Below, piece after piece: positions 25,016 through 38,000 of a stretch of 42,458 nt of DNA. Both the position numbers and the translations under genes were made by a program. The stretch spans positions 1 through 42,458 of the forward strand of contig CAMLLT010000003.1 of NCBI GenBank assembly GCA_946480935.1. The letters are read 5' to 3'. The stretch's first letter is position 1. Every line of letters starts with the position of its first letter. This DNA comes from an uncultured Bartonella sp. (GTDB lineage Bacteria; Pseudomonadota; Alphaproteobacteria; Rhizobiales; Rhizobiaceae). The notes under the pieces are model-generated. The model was given only the letters and a program-made list of their open reading frames with translations, had not been told where the DNA came from and did no database searches.

Positions 25016-26011
25016 ATGGATAGGGTGAACGCCAACAGAAACGAAACAGCAGACGCTTTGCCGTTCAAAGAGCTGATTGATGCACTGGACAAAGGTTTTG
25101 CTATGGGGTGTGCCAAGCCCGAGCGCCAACATCTGAAATTGGGAAAAAAACAAAACAACCCGCCGATTATGTTGTTGATGCCGGCTTGGACAAACTCGGA
25201 AGTTGGACAACAATTTTTGGGCGTGAAAATTGTCAATGTTTTTCCTGACAACCGTTTGAAAAATCTGCCCGGTCTTACCTCTACTTATATCCTTTATGAT
25301 GGCGATACAGGCGAAGAGCTGGCAATATTTGACGGCAATACATTGACTGCCAGACGAACGGCAGCAACATCAGCTTTGGCAGCGCGTTATCTATCCTCGC
25401 CACAATCGGAGAAATTGGCTATTATCGGTGCCGGTGAAGTTGCGCAATTATTGGCTGATGCATTTTCTGCCGTCAGGCCTATCAAGAAAATAAGCATTTG
25501 GAACCGGACAAAAAAATCCGCTGAAAAATTGGGAAAACAGCTTGAAGATGCAGGCTTTTCTGTAACCATAGCAGATACAGCCGAAGAGGCAGTCAAGGGG
25601 GCGGATATTATCTCGGCAGCCACACTTTCAAATGAACCGATTATTCAAAAAAATTGGGTAAAGAAGGGCGCCCACGTTGATCTTATCGGTGCTTTCACGC
25701 CACAGATGCGTGAAGCTGATGATGATCTGATACGCCACGCCAAACTTTATATCGATACAGCCGAAGCCCTTGAAGAGGCAGGCGATTTATGTATTCCAAT
25801 CGGCAATGGCACAATAAAAAGGAGCGATATTCTAGCGACATTGAGCGATCTTGCTTTGTCAAAAGAACCGCCGGAACGAGGCAATGACGATATCACTTTG
25901 TTCAAGGCAGTAGGGTCCGCTCTTACAGATCTTTATGCTGCAAAACTTGCTTTTGAAACATTGTCTGAACGCCGTCGGGGTGAGAAGAATATTCGAGAGG
26001 AGAAAATATGA
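25016..26011 (+). CDS. Ornithine cyclodeaminase / mu-crystallin family (ketimine reductase)
   Basis: 331 residues, full length for the OCD/mu-crystallin family. The NAD(P)-binding domain is shown by IGAGEVAQLLADAF (about 137-150) and the substrate Arg/Thr region by GNTLTARRTAATSALAARYL (about 103-122). Members include ornithine cyclodeaminase, alanine dehydrogenase and Delta1-pyrroline-2-carboxylate / Delta1-piperideine-2-carboxylate reductase; the sequence alone does not separate these, but the overlapping RidA gene favours an imine/enamine-handling reductase. It overlaps RidA by four bases (ATGA at 26008-26011). Confidence 0.85.
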   Translation: MDRVNANRNETADALPFKELIDALDKGFAMGCAKPERQHLKLGKKQNNPPIMLLMPAWTNSEVGQQFLGVKIVNVFPDNRLKNLPGLTSTYILYDGDTGEELAIFDGNTLTARRTAATSALAARYLSSPQSEKLAIIGAGEVAQLLADAFSAVRPIKKISIWNRTKKSAEKLGKQLEDAGFSVTIADTAEEAVKGADIISAATLSNEPIIQKNWVKKGAHVDLIGAFTPQMREADDDLIRHAKLYIDTAEALEEAGDLCIPIGNGTIKRSDILATLSDLALSKEPPERGNDDITLFKAVGSALTDLYAAKLAFETLSERRRGEKNIREEKI

Positions 26012-26361
26012 CTATAAAACGGATTGATGCGAATAAGAGGATGAGCGAAGCCGTGATCTATAACGGTATGGTTTTTCTTTCAGGGCAGGTCGGGAGCCCC
26101 GGAAAAACCACCAGAGAACAAACAATCGAGGCGCTCTCGTCAATCGATCAATTGTTAGCAAAGGCCGGAACCGATAAATCCCGTTTATTATCCGCAACAA
26201 TCTGGCTTGCCGATATGGTGGATTTCGACATTATGAACGAGGTTTGGGAAGCGTGGCTGGAAAAAGGCGCGGCTCCGACAAGAGCAACCTGTGAAGCGCA
26301 ACTTGCTTCTCCTCTCTATCGGGTAGAAATAATCGTCACGGCCGCTTTGGAAAAAAATTAA
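26008..26361 (+). CDS. RidA family reactive imine/enamine deaminase
   Basis: 117 residues. Typical RidA (YjgF/YER057c/UK114) landmarks: NGMVFLSGQVG (about 20-30), LAKAGTDKSRLLSATIWLADM (about 50-70), and ATCEAQLASPLYRVEIIVTAAL, which contains the conserved catalytic Arg (in YRVEI). It hydrolyses reactive imines/enamines to keto acids and ammonia. The overlapping start with the OCD gene implies co-translation. This is the non-archetypal subgroup (RidA motif SPLYRVEI rather than KDLxxF/Gx), so substrate specificity could differ. Confidence 0.9.
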   Translation: MTIKRIDANKRMSEAVIYNGMVFLSGQVGSPGKTTREQTIEALSSIDQLLAKAGTDKSRLLSATIWLADMVDFDIMNEVWEAWLEKGAAPTRATCEAQLASPLYRVEIIVTAALEKN

Positions 26362-26877
26362 CCGAATGATTTCGTTTTAAAGTTTGGATTTTTTAAAGCC
26401 CCGAAGATAAATATTCAGGGCAGAAAAACGTAAACGCTTTTTTTGATGTTGGCGGAAAGAGTTATGATTTCTTAATGTTGTTTTTCCCGGCAATAAGAGA
26501 CTTCTTTCCGGAAGCTCCGGAGAGGGACGCTGGCGCTTTTGCGGAACTTGAAAGAACGCCATTGGAAAAACGAACTTTTTCAAACTTTGGGTAAACAGAT
26601 AAAATCAGACGGCATGCGTCATCACGTTGATTTTATATGTTTTAAAACAAAGCAATCAGAGGCAAAATTTTTAAGCGTGAAACGATCATTTTGCATCGGG
26701 ATAAAAAGCAATTTGACACGCGCCGATATGAAAGAAATTATATTTATTCGAGTAATTCTTGCAGAGACGATTTTTATAAGTTTTTGTGCTTTTCTGAAAT
26801 AAAGCCGAATAGACTATAAAGCTCTTCCTGTAGAGGCCGGTTGAACCCTCTATCCACGAGAAAAATGCTGAAAAAAC
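26362..26877. other. Intergenic stretch between RidA gene and gyrB
   Basis: No credible gene is seen. Short open frames have no ribosome site, no family resemblance and AT-rich random-looking codons. The last 100 bp carry the gyrB promoter and leader, described separately. Confidence 0.5.
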
Positions 26878-26906
26878 TTGGTAAATCAAGGCTCATGGCG
26901 TATAAA
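26878..26906 (+). promoter_or_regulatory. gyrB promoter
   Basis: TTGGTA (26878-26883), 17-bp spacer, TATAAA (26901-26906). The -10 matches 5 of 6 consensus bases and the -35 matches 4 of 6 at ideal spacing. The predicted start is near 26913. The spacer contains AATCAAGGC, which is repeated in inverted orientation at 26921-26929, flanking the -10. Confidence 0.6.
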
Positions 26907-26918
26907 TAAAGGGCTTAT

Positions 26919-26939
26919 CCGCCTTGATTCGTAAGGCGG
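26919..26939 (+). promoter_or_regulatory. gyrB 5' leader hairpin
   Basis: CCGCCTT, loop GATTCGT, AAGGCGG: a 7-bp GC-rich stem early in the predicted leader. Its left arm overlaps the 3' half of a larger inverted repeat (26884-26892 / 26921-26929). It may stabilise the mRNA or act in regulation; it is too weakly T-flanked to be a clear terminator. Confidence 0.6.
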
Positions 26940-26974
26940 TTTAACATCTTGTTTTTAAAGCAGAAATGGACTGA

Positions 26975-29407
<2,433 letters not shown>

Positions 29408-29485
29408 TTGGTGTGAAACAGGCCGGAAAGCTTGGGACGCCGGAAATGAACGACTGTTGATGAAAGTTTTTGGCACAAAAACTGC

Positions 29486-29523
29486 AATAGTCAAATTCGG
29501 GTAAAATAGTCAAATTCGGGTAA
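29486..29523. repeat. Perfect 19-bp tandem duplication after gyrB
   Basis: AATAGTCAAATTCGGGTAA occurs twice in a row (29486-29504, 29505-29523) between the gyrB stop and its terminator. It appears to be recent slippage in a 3' untranslated region. Confidence 0.9.
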
Positions 29524-29552
29524 AATCGCGGTTGTTTTATAAAATTTTTTGC

Positions 29553-29581
29553 AAGCCGGCCTTTTCAGGGGCCGGTTTTTT
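29553..29581 (+). terminator. gyrB rho-independent terminator
   Basis: AAGCCGGCC (29553-29561), loop, GGCCGG (29570-29575) with the outer A-T pairs drawn from a T6 tail. The GC-rich stem lies 145 bp after the stop codon. Confidence 0.88.
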
Positions 29582-30521
29582 ATTGCCTTCAAGGACATGA
29601 AAAATTCATGCCCCCGAAATGGGAAAGCTTTTTAAAAGAAAAAGCGCTTTGAGTTATGAGACCTAAAAATCCTGTGGCAGTCAATCATTGGACTTTGAAT
29701 AACAATTGTCAAAACGCCATGAAGTGTCATTTAGGAAACTGCAATAGACGGTATGGTTTAAAAAATAACGTTATTTCAAATGATGGTCGCATTCTCCTAG
29801 TGACACCGCCATCATGTCTCTCACGCCGGATCCGAACAATAGAAGAAACTTGTTTTCAATCTGAACGCGTTTTCTTCATTCTATCGTTCCGGACCAAAGG
29901 AATAACCGGTTCTATCGAGCGGTCGAGGTGAATGAAGTTCGCCGGTCTTTTTGATGACTTCGTTCAGTCTCCTTTCAGCTTTTCTGGAGTTTTTAATCTA
30001 TTCAAGGTGCAAAATTGAAAGAACTAGGTTCGATAATTGATACCTGTTGGGCTTAGTTTTCCACCAACGCGATTTTTCAGCCGATATCCGATAACCCAAT
30101 AGAAGACAAAACGGGTGACAGGTGCAATCGGCAGATAACCAAGCCCGAGGAGGGACGGTGGGCAAAAGAGGTAGAGGTAATAGGTAGGGGCTAAAAAATT
30201 TTTTGTGACGTAGATCATTGCCATTGGTAAATCATTCTTGGCAAGCGAGCAGAAAGCCGCGAACCTCTATAAAAATAGGCAAATGGTGTTTGGAATTTAT
30301 ATAAGCCTGAAAGCTGAAACAAAAAGGTTCATAAAAATTAGTCAACTATTGGCGAAATATGATAGCCACGGAAAAACAGTTTTTCGCCAAAGGTTTCTAC
30401 AAGCTGTTAACTCGCCCGCCTTGAAAGCACAATTTAGATTAGAAAATAGGCGTTCCATTTTGTGAAGCAAAAAACGGGAACGACATTGCCCCCCCCGCTG
30501 TTGTCGGCTCCAAATGTGCAC
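29582..30521. other. Long gene-poor intergenic stretch between gyrB and pncB
   Basis: About 940 bp with no confident gene. Possible open frames lack ribosome sites and recognisable domains, apart from a weak small membrane-protein candidate (30024-30224). It includes an eight-C homopolymer at 30489-30496. It may hold decayed sequence. Confidence 0.5.
30024..30224 (-). CDS. Possible small membrane protein, or remnant
   Basis: 66 codons. The middle (TYYLYLFCPPSLLGLGYLPI and TRFVFYWVIGYRL) reads as two hydrophobic spans with a CPPS turn, which looks more protein-like than other frames here. There is no good Shine-Dalgarno ahead of the ATG and I recognise no family. It could be a real small inner-membrane protein, a truncated gene or chance. 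Confidence 0.3.
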   Translation of the reverse strand: MAMIYVTKNFLAPTYYLYLFCPPSLLGLGYLPIAPVTRFVFYWVIGYRLKNRVGGKLSPTGINYRT

Positions 30522-30555
30522 AAAAAACCTCCCGCCGCTTGAAAGTGACGGGAGG
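30522..30555 (-). terminator. pncB rho-independent terminator
   Basis: On the minus strand CCTCCCG ... CGGGAGG (30549-30555 / 30528-30534) with additional CTT/AAG pairing inside, followed by TTTTTT (30527-30522). It lies about 40 bp after the pncB stop. Confidence 0.88.
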
Positions 30556-30593
30556 GATAAAAACAGCATGAAAAATGAACGGAAAAGAGTTTT

Positions 30594-31898
30594 TTAAACC
30601 CTGACCGGTTTCGACACACGTTCCTCATTGCCAAAGAATTGCAGGTAACGGCGAATTTCACTTGGCTCGCCAATGGCTTTTTCAGGATTATCCGAAAGTT
30701 TGACAGCCGGTCTGCCATTCGCATGGGTAACCTTGCAAACAAGAGAAATTGCATCGAGTTCCTTGATGTCATCGGGAGCACAACCGGCAAAATCATTGGT
30801 CAGATTGGTTCCCCAGCCGAAGCTCATGCGAACGCGCCCCTGAAAATGCTTGTAAGTTTCTTCAATAGTATCGACATCCAATGCATCGGAAAAAACAATA
30901 AGTTTTTCGCGCGGGTCTTTGCCTTGGTCTTTCCACCACTTGATGATGCGTTCACCTCCCTCGATTGGCGGCGCACTATCCGGACGAAAACCGGTCCAGT
31001 CTGCCACCCATTGAGGTGCATTGCGCAAGAACGCCGCTGTACCGAAAGCATCGGGCAGTGCAACCAGAAGATTGCCGCCATAATAACGGTTCCAATCCTG
31101 CATAATCCGATAAGGAGCTGTGCGCAATTCCTCATCATTATTGGCAAGGGCTGCAACAACCATCGGCAGTTCATGGGCGTTGGTGCCGATTGCTTCCAAA
31201 TCATTGTTCATTGCCAGAAGCACGTTGGAAGTACCGGTAAATGAACGCCCGATTCCTTCTTTCAATGCTTCAACGCACCAGCGTTGCCATAAAAATGAAT
31301 GGCGGCGACGCGTACCGAAATCGGAAATACGAATGTCAGGATATTTTTTTAGCCGCTCGACCTTGCTCCACATTTTGGCTTTTGCACGAGCGTAGAGAAT
31401 GTCGAGTTCAAATCGTCCGAGATTGCGCATGGCTGCACGCGAACGCAATTCATTGATGATCGAGAGCGCAGGTATTTCCCACATTGTGGTGTGGGTCCAT
31501 GGTCCCTCGAAATTCAAAATATATTGCCCGTCTTTACGTGTCAGCTCGTAATCAGGCAATTGGAAGCCTTGAAGCCAATGGAGAAAATCGGGTGTGAAAA
31601 TCTGTTTGCGACCGTAAAATGTATTACCGGCAAGCCAGATCATTTCCTTTTTGGTAAATTTCAAAGTGCGGGCATGGTCAAGCTGCGCCCGCAATTCCGA
31701 TTCATCAATTTCATCGGCAAGCCGAACCGTTTTTGTCCGGTTAATCAATGAAAAAGTAACATCAACATCCGAATAAAGTCCCCAAATCATTTGCAACATC
31801 AGGAACTTATAGAAATCGGTATCAAGCAGTGATCTTATTATCGGATCAAGCTTCCAGGTGTGATTATATACACGTTCTGCGATATCAATTTGCGCCAT
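30594..31898 (-). CDS. pncB: Nicotinate phosphoribosyltransferase
   Basis: 434 residues from the chosen ATG at 31898; it catalyses nicotinate + PRPP + ATP to nicotinate mononucleotide in NAD salvage. PncB patterns are [19 protein letters not shown] (about 18-36), [16 protein letters not shown] (about 190-205, containing the phosphorylated-His region), GTSNVLLAM, and [11 protein letters not shown] (about 338-348). A TTG at 31931 would add eleven residues with no family match, so the downstream ATG is preferred. It lies immediately downstream of ndvB on the same strand but has its own terminator. Confidence 0.95.
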   Translation of the reverse strand: MAQIDIAERVYNHTWKLDPIIRSLLDTDFYKFLMLQMIWGLYSDVDVTFSLINRTKTVRLADEIDESELRAQLDHARTLKFTKKEMIWLAGNTFYGRKQIFTPDFLHWLQGFQLPDYELTRKDGQYILNFEGPWTHTTMWEIPALSIINELRSRAAMRNLGRFELDILYARAKAKMWSKVERLKKYPDIRISDFGTRRRHSFLWQRWCVEALKEGIGRSFTGTSNVLLAMNNDLEAIGTNAHELPMVVAALANNDEELRTAPYRIMQDWNRYYGGNLLVALPDAFGTAAFLRNAPQWVADWTGFRPDSAPPIEGGERIIKWWKDQGKDPREKLIVFSDALDVDTIEETYKHFQGRVRMSFGWGTNLTNDFAGCAPDDIKELDAISLVCKVTHANGRPAVKLSDNPEKAIGEPSEIRRYLQFFGNEERVSKPVRV

Positions 31899-31986
31899 AG
31901 CACTTTCAATCTGTTTGTTGCCTCTACCCAATGGGAAGAACGTTACCTTGATAAACGAACAAAGGAAAGTAAAGCCTTCGCGAGGA

Positions 31987-32016
31987 ACTTCAAGGAGTCT
32001 TTAGACTCCTTGAAGT
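31987..32016 (-). other. Long hairpin at the ndvB 3' end
   Basis: ACTTCAAGGAGTC (31987-31999), TTTA, GACTCCTTGAAGT (32004-32016): a perfect 13-bp stem touching the ndvB stop codon. No T run follows on the minus strand, so it may stabilise the 3' end rather than end transcription. Confidence 0.6.
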
Positions 32017-35000
32017 CAGTTGTTTATGGTCAGATTGATTTCATGATGTCCTGTCTTTTTCAGTCCGATGCCATTTTCAGGCTTTTCAACCTTCTTGTCG
32101 TCAACTGTCAAAACAGGATTTTTACCGCGATTAACCTTGATAACATAGGTTGCATTATCAAATTTGATGGTCGCTTCGTAACCCGGCCAATCTTTCGGCA
32201 GACATGGTTCGAGATAAAGTTTGGAACCATTGCGGTTAATGCCCAGAATAGATTCTGTAGCAGCACGGTAGAACCAACCGGCCGAACCCGTATACCATGT
32301 CCAGCCGCCCTGACCACGTCGTGGCTCGACCGAATATATATCGGCAGAAATCACATAAGGTTCGACACGATAGACATGAGGATTTTTCCCGTGGGAAATC
32401 GGGTTGATCATAGAAAAGACCTGATAGGCTTTGTCTTTGTCTCCGAGTTTGGCAAGTGCCAGAATGCTCCAGATTGCACCATGGGTATATTGACCACCAT
32501 TTTCGCGAATGCCGGCCGGATAACCCTTGATATACCCCGGTTCAAGTTCGGTCTTGTCAAAGGGAGGCCAGAACAGACGGATGAGTTGCCCTTTCTCGTC
32601 CAGCAAGTGCTCGAGCATGGATTGCATAGCCTGTTTTTGATGTTCTTCCGTTCCCATGCCGGAAATAACACTCCACGATTGGGCAATCGTATCAATCTGG
32701 CATTCGTCATTGGTGTGTGACCCCAAAGGCTCTCCATTATCGAAATAACCACGACGGTACCATTTTCCGTCCCATCCGCTGGTCTCAAGCGCTTTGGTCA
32801 GTGTTTCGAGATGCTGCGTCCATTTTTTGACGCGTTTTTCATCCTTACGTTCTTCGGCAATCGGAATGAAAGCTTGCAAGGCTGTTCCAAGGAACCAGCC
32901 AAGCCAGACACTTTCGCCTTTCCCTTCAATGCCCACAAGATTCATTCCGTCATTCCAGTCGCCGCCAAGCATTAACGGTAAACCATGTTCGCCGGTGCGT
33001 TTGACTGCAAGGTCAAGGGCAAGTGCGCAATGCTCGTAAAGAGTTGCGGTTTTTGGCGAAATGGCTGGCTGGAAATAGCTGTCATGCTGACCTTCCTTGA
33101 GTTTGTCGCCATCAATAAAGGCAATATCTGTATCAAGAAACGCATGATCGCCCGTGCTATTGACATAAAGCGCAGTACCATAACCGAGCCATGCCACGTC
33201 ATCGGAAATCAATGTTCTGACACCGGCGCCATTATCGGGCAGCCACCAATGTTGCACGTCGCCTTCCGGAAACTGGCGTGATGCGGCATTGATGATCTGT
33301 TCACGGGCGAGTTCGGGCTTAAGCAGCAAGAGTGACAATGTATCCTGCAACTGGTCGCGGAAACCGAACGCCCCACTTGCCTGATAAAATGCGGCTCTTG
33401 CCATGATGCGGCATGCATAGGTTTGATAAGGGAGCCAGTTATTGACCATAAGGTCGAATGAACGGTCATTTGTTTTGACTTGTAGGCCGGAAACAAAATC
33501 GGTCCATTGTTTTTTCTCTTTTTCAAGAACAGAGGTGAAAGTCTCTTTGCGTATGCTATCAAGGAGCTTTTCGGCTTCCAAACGATTTTTGGCATTACCG
33601 AGATAGAAGATAATCTCTTTCTTTTCACCGGCTTTCAATTCGATATCAAAAGCAAGTGCGGAGCATGGATCACGTCCTGCTTCAACCGTGTTAGAGAGCG
33701 GCTCGCCTTGACGGATCGCTTGCGGATGTTTGACAGTTCCGATCGAGCCGATGAACTCCGTTCTGTCGGCCGTATAACTTGAAGGTGCAAAGCTTGCCGC
33801 AATGAAGCTTACTTCTTCGGACTTCTCCGTATGATAAGGATTGCGAACAAAAAGCGCACCGCGTTTTTCGTCATAATCGGGAATGATGAAGGGAGCAGCT
33901 TTTGCCCTGACTGTGCCCAATACCCATTCGACATAATCGTAAAGCCTCAGGCTCCTCGGGCTCTTGTCTTCGTTTTTGATGACAAGGCGCGATAGCCTTA
34001 TCGGGCGTTTATTATCGACGGTATGGGTCAATTCCAGACTTATCGTTCCGTGTTTCGACGTGAATGTCGAATAGCCAAGGCCGTGGCGTGCTTCATAGAG
34101 CGCGCCATCATCACATTCGACAACCGAAACCGGCGAGAAACGTTTTAACGAGCGACGGTCAACAATATAAAGAGCCTCACCCGGACGGTTGACAACAGGG
34201 TCGTTCGCCCACGGTGTCAATTGGTAATCGCGGCTATTGCCCGACCACGTAAAACTCGACCCTTCAGCCGAAACGTGGAAACCGAAATGTTCGTTTGAAA
34301 TAACGTTAATCCATGGATTTGGCGTTGCATTTCTTCCCGAAAGACGAATGACATAGCTATTATCCTTGTCGAAACCGCCATAGCCATTCCAATAGGCAAG
34401 GTCTTTCCCATCAGGAAGCGGACAGGATTTATGCTGGTCGCCGATAATACCGATAGATGTAAATTGGCCTTGTTCAAGCGGCATAACAATCTCTTCGTGT
34501 TTGCCGCTTTTGCGTTGCGCAGCTTTACCATTGTTATGCGTCTTGGCAGATTGGGCAGCCTCCTCATCTTTATTGCGGTGGGAAAGGTCGGAATCGATAT
34601 TTTCCATGCGCTGCATCTGTTCGGACAAGGAGCCGTTTTGGGCTTGCAACACGATGCGGGCACTGGCAAGCAAAGTCTTGAAACTCTGCTCGTTCATCTG
34701 GTCACGGCGGACAGTGAAAATATGCTGGCGTCCATCTGCTTCGGCGGTGCGGTTGCGATAACCTTCGCACATCCATTCAATGGCGCGTTGGGTATCTTGC
34801 GCATAAGAAAAAGCCCGTTCGTTCAAAATGACAATATCGACAGTCAATCCGCGCATCCGCCAATATTCATGCGCTTTCAAAAGTCCGCGCAAGACTTCCA
34901 GATCGGCTTCATTATCAAGCCTGAGAAGGAAGATCGGAAAATCACCGGATATTGACATCGGCCATAAATCGGATTGTTTGCCAAGATTTTCAGCGAGCGC

Positions 35001-38000
35001 CTCCGAAGGTAAACGCCAAGTGCGATCGGGATAAATAAGCGATGTTGCATATTTCTGGTAAACGACAGATTCCTTTGGCTTGATACCAAGCTGGTAAAGC
35101 GACACTTGCGAACGTGTCCAGGCAAGCGAGAACTCGCGCTGGAATACATTCGGTTGACGGTAATATTCAACTTGGGACACGAGCTTTTCTTTTGAGTTTG
35201 CTGCAAATGTCCAGAAGATAAGTGTGGCTTTTTTGCGTGCCGGAACCCTAACACGACATCTTATTGCTGCGACAGGATCAAGCACACATCCCTCTGTTCC
35301 GGTCAGTGTCGCACCGCGGTCAAACGCGGCCGGACGGCGGATAGAACGACCACGACCGATAAAGACGCGCCGGTCGGTCTCGGCTTCCGCATCGCGAACG
35401 GCACCGGATGTATCGGTGACAAAATGGGCAACATGGATTTCCGGATCTTTCGGGTCGCGTTTGCGCCGTTTGGCATAAATTGTTCCGCCTTGATCGGCAA
35501 TCTCGGTTTCCACAAACATGCGTGCGAAGACCGTATGAGCCGCATCTGTCTCAGGCGTTGTCAATACCAGCTCGGCATAGGAAGTAATTTCAAGAATGCG
35601 GTCTTTCGAGGTGGTGTTGATAAGCTCGATACGTCGTCCTTCACCATCACCTTCGGATGCAACAATACATTCCACAGTCGATTTTATACCATCGACCGTT
35701 TTTGTATATTCGGCCTTTTCATCGGTGAAAACGGTTGAAGCTTCTTCATCGGCAACGCGCGTTGGTTCACCTGTTGCCGACCACCAGCGGCCGGAAGCAG
35801 GGTCACGCAAAAAGATGAAAGTGCCTTGCTGGTCTTCGGCTGCATCGGGCATGAAACGGGTAACAGCAATATTGTTCCAGCGACTATAGCCGGAACCTTT
35901 GCCTGTCAACATGACCGAATAGTTCCCATTTGACAAAAGCACAGTCGAACGTGGCTTGGTGAGTGGGGCTTTGATAACGCGAACCGGTGCGTCTTCAAAG
36001 CCGCCGGCATCACTGCGCATCGGATTTGCCGTTTTTGCATGAACCATAGGAATTTCACGCGGTGCTTTTTCCTGTAACAGAAGCTGTGCCGCTTCAATCA
36101 CCGGATCGCTATGGAAACGATCCCGCATGCGACCGTCGAAAATGACATTATCAATTGCCAGAATAGACATGCCGTGGTGGTGTGCATAATAATTTTTGAC
36201 GACAGCATATTTTTCGCCTTCACGCACACGCGCCGGTGTGAAATCGACCGAGTCATGAAAACCGTATTCGCCAAGTGCTCCAAGTTTGCGCAAGCGTGCA
36301 AGATTGGCAACTGCTTCTGTCGGCATATATTGGGACGCCAGAATGCTTGCATAAGGCGCAATAACAGCATTGCGCGAAAGCCCACGTTGAAGACCGAGAC
36401 TGGGAACACCAAAGTTGGAATATTGGTAATTCATCTGTTGGTCACGGGCATTAAAGGCTGCTTCCGAAATACCCCATGGCAATCCGCGTTCATTGGCATA
36501 TTGGATTTGTCTGCGAACAACGAGCCGGTTTGTCTGGTCAAGGAGCGATCCCAAAGGCTCGCGCATGACAAGCGGTGGCATTAAATATTCGAACATTGAA
36601 CCCGACCAGGAAAGCAAAGCGCCTTTCCAGCCGACCGGAACCAGCATACGACCAAGGCGGAACCAATGCTCGACCTTGACATCGCCTTTGGCAATGGCAA
36701 ACAGGCTCGAAAGACGGGCTTCCGAAGCAAGCAGATCATAGCAGCTTTCGTCAAGCTCGTTTTCCTGAACACGATAGCCGATTGACATCAAACGCCGTTC
36801 CTGTCGTTCAAGGAAATCGAACTTCATATCAAAGGCAAACTGACGGGCTTTTGCCGAAAGATCACTTAAAGTCTTGCGTAAAGCCTCGGTATCATGATCA
36901 GCTGTAGCGTCATGAGTGTGAGCTTCGCATGTCTCGATCAAACATTCGGCCCAAGAAACAGCATGACGTGATTCATCGCTGCCGATTTCGCCGTCAAGCT
37001 CGCTTGTGAGACGCCCTATATCATTGGCGGCCGTTGTGAGATTTGCTGTGCGGAACGTTGCCGTTTCCGGTTCATCCATAATCGAGCGGACGGCCCTGCG
37101 GAAATTGGCAATGCGTTCATCAATTCTTCTGCGAAGCGGGCGCAGGATGCGACGGTCATCGGGTATGAGGTTTAATGTTTCCTGCAAAATGTCATTAACA
37201 TCAAGGAGGCCTGCGAGATCACCTTGTAGGAATACCGATGGTGCTTCAGACCATTCTTTCAAGGCCGCAGCCAGTGTTACAAGATGGCCGGCAAGATTGC
37301 CCGAGTCGACAGTCGAGACATAGCTCGGTACAAGGGGGCGCAAAGTGTCGGTTTCATACCAGTTGAAGAAATGCCCGCGGAATCTCTCCATTTTATCCAT
37401 TGTATCGAGTGTGCGTTCGATACGCTGGATGGCATCATCAAAACTGACCCAGCCGAAATCACGTGCAGCGACTGTTGATAGCAAATAGACGCCGATATTG
37501 GTTGGCGAGGTTCTACGCGCGAGAACCGGTACCGGATCTTCCTGATAATTGTCGGGAGGAAGAAAGTGGTTATCGGCATTGGCGAATGTTTCGTAATAAT
37601 GCCAGGTACGGCGAGCAATACGCCGAAGTTCATTTTTATCGGATGGCCGGATTTCAAGCGAATCCTGAAAGGCAGCCGAACGGCTTACAATCCAGGCAAT
37701 AAGCGGTGAAAAGAACCAGGCAAGGCCAAAGGGCAGGGCTACAAAGACAGCAGAATTATGAAGTGCTGCCGGAAGCGCAATCGAAATCACACCAATCAAT
37801 GTCGCCGGCCACATGGTGGTGACATAATAGGAAAGCGTGTTGGGCGAAGAACGCGTTGCTGCCGATGTTTTCCATTCAAGCAGATGTTTGTGTGAAACAA
37901 ACATACGATAGAGCGTACGGATAATCGCATCAACCATATAAAATGCCGAATAGGCGAGGAAGGTTGTGCGCAGTGCAACATCTGCCGTGCTTGTTGCAAT

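Noticed and set aside
29656-29931. 91-codon plus-strand open frame after gyrB
   Set aside because: No ribosome site, no domain and random-looking composition.
30639-31244. 201-codon plus-strand open frame
   Set aside because: It is fully antisense to pncB and reflects codon composition of the real gene.
31860-32720. 286-codon plus-strand open frame
   Set aside because: It lies antisense to the strongly supported pncB start and ndvB C-terminus, with no recognisable domain.
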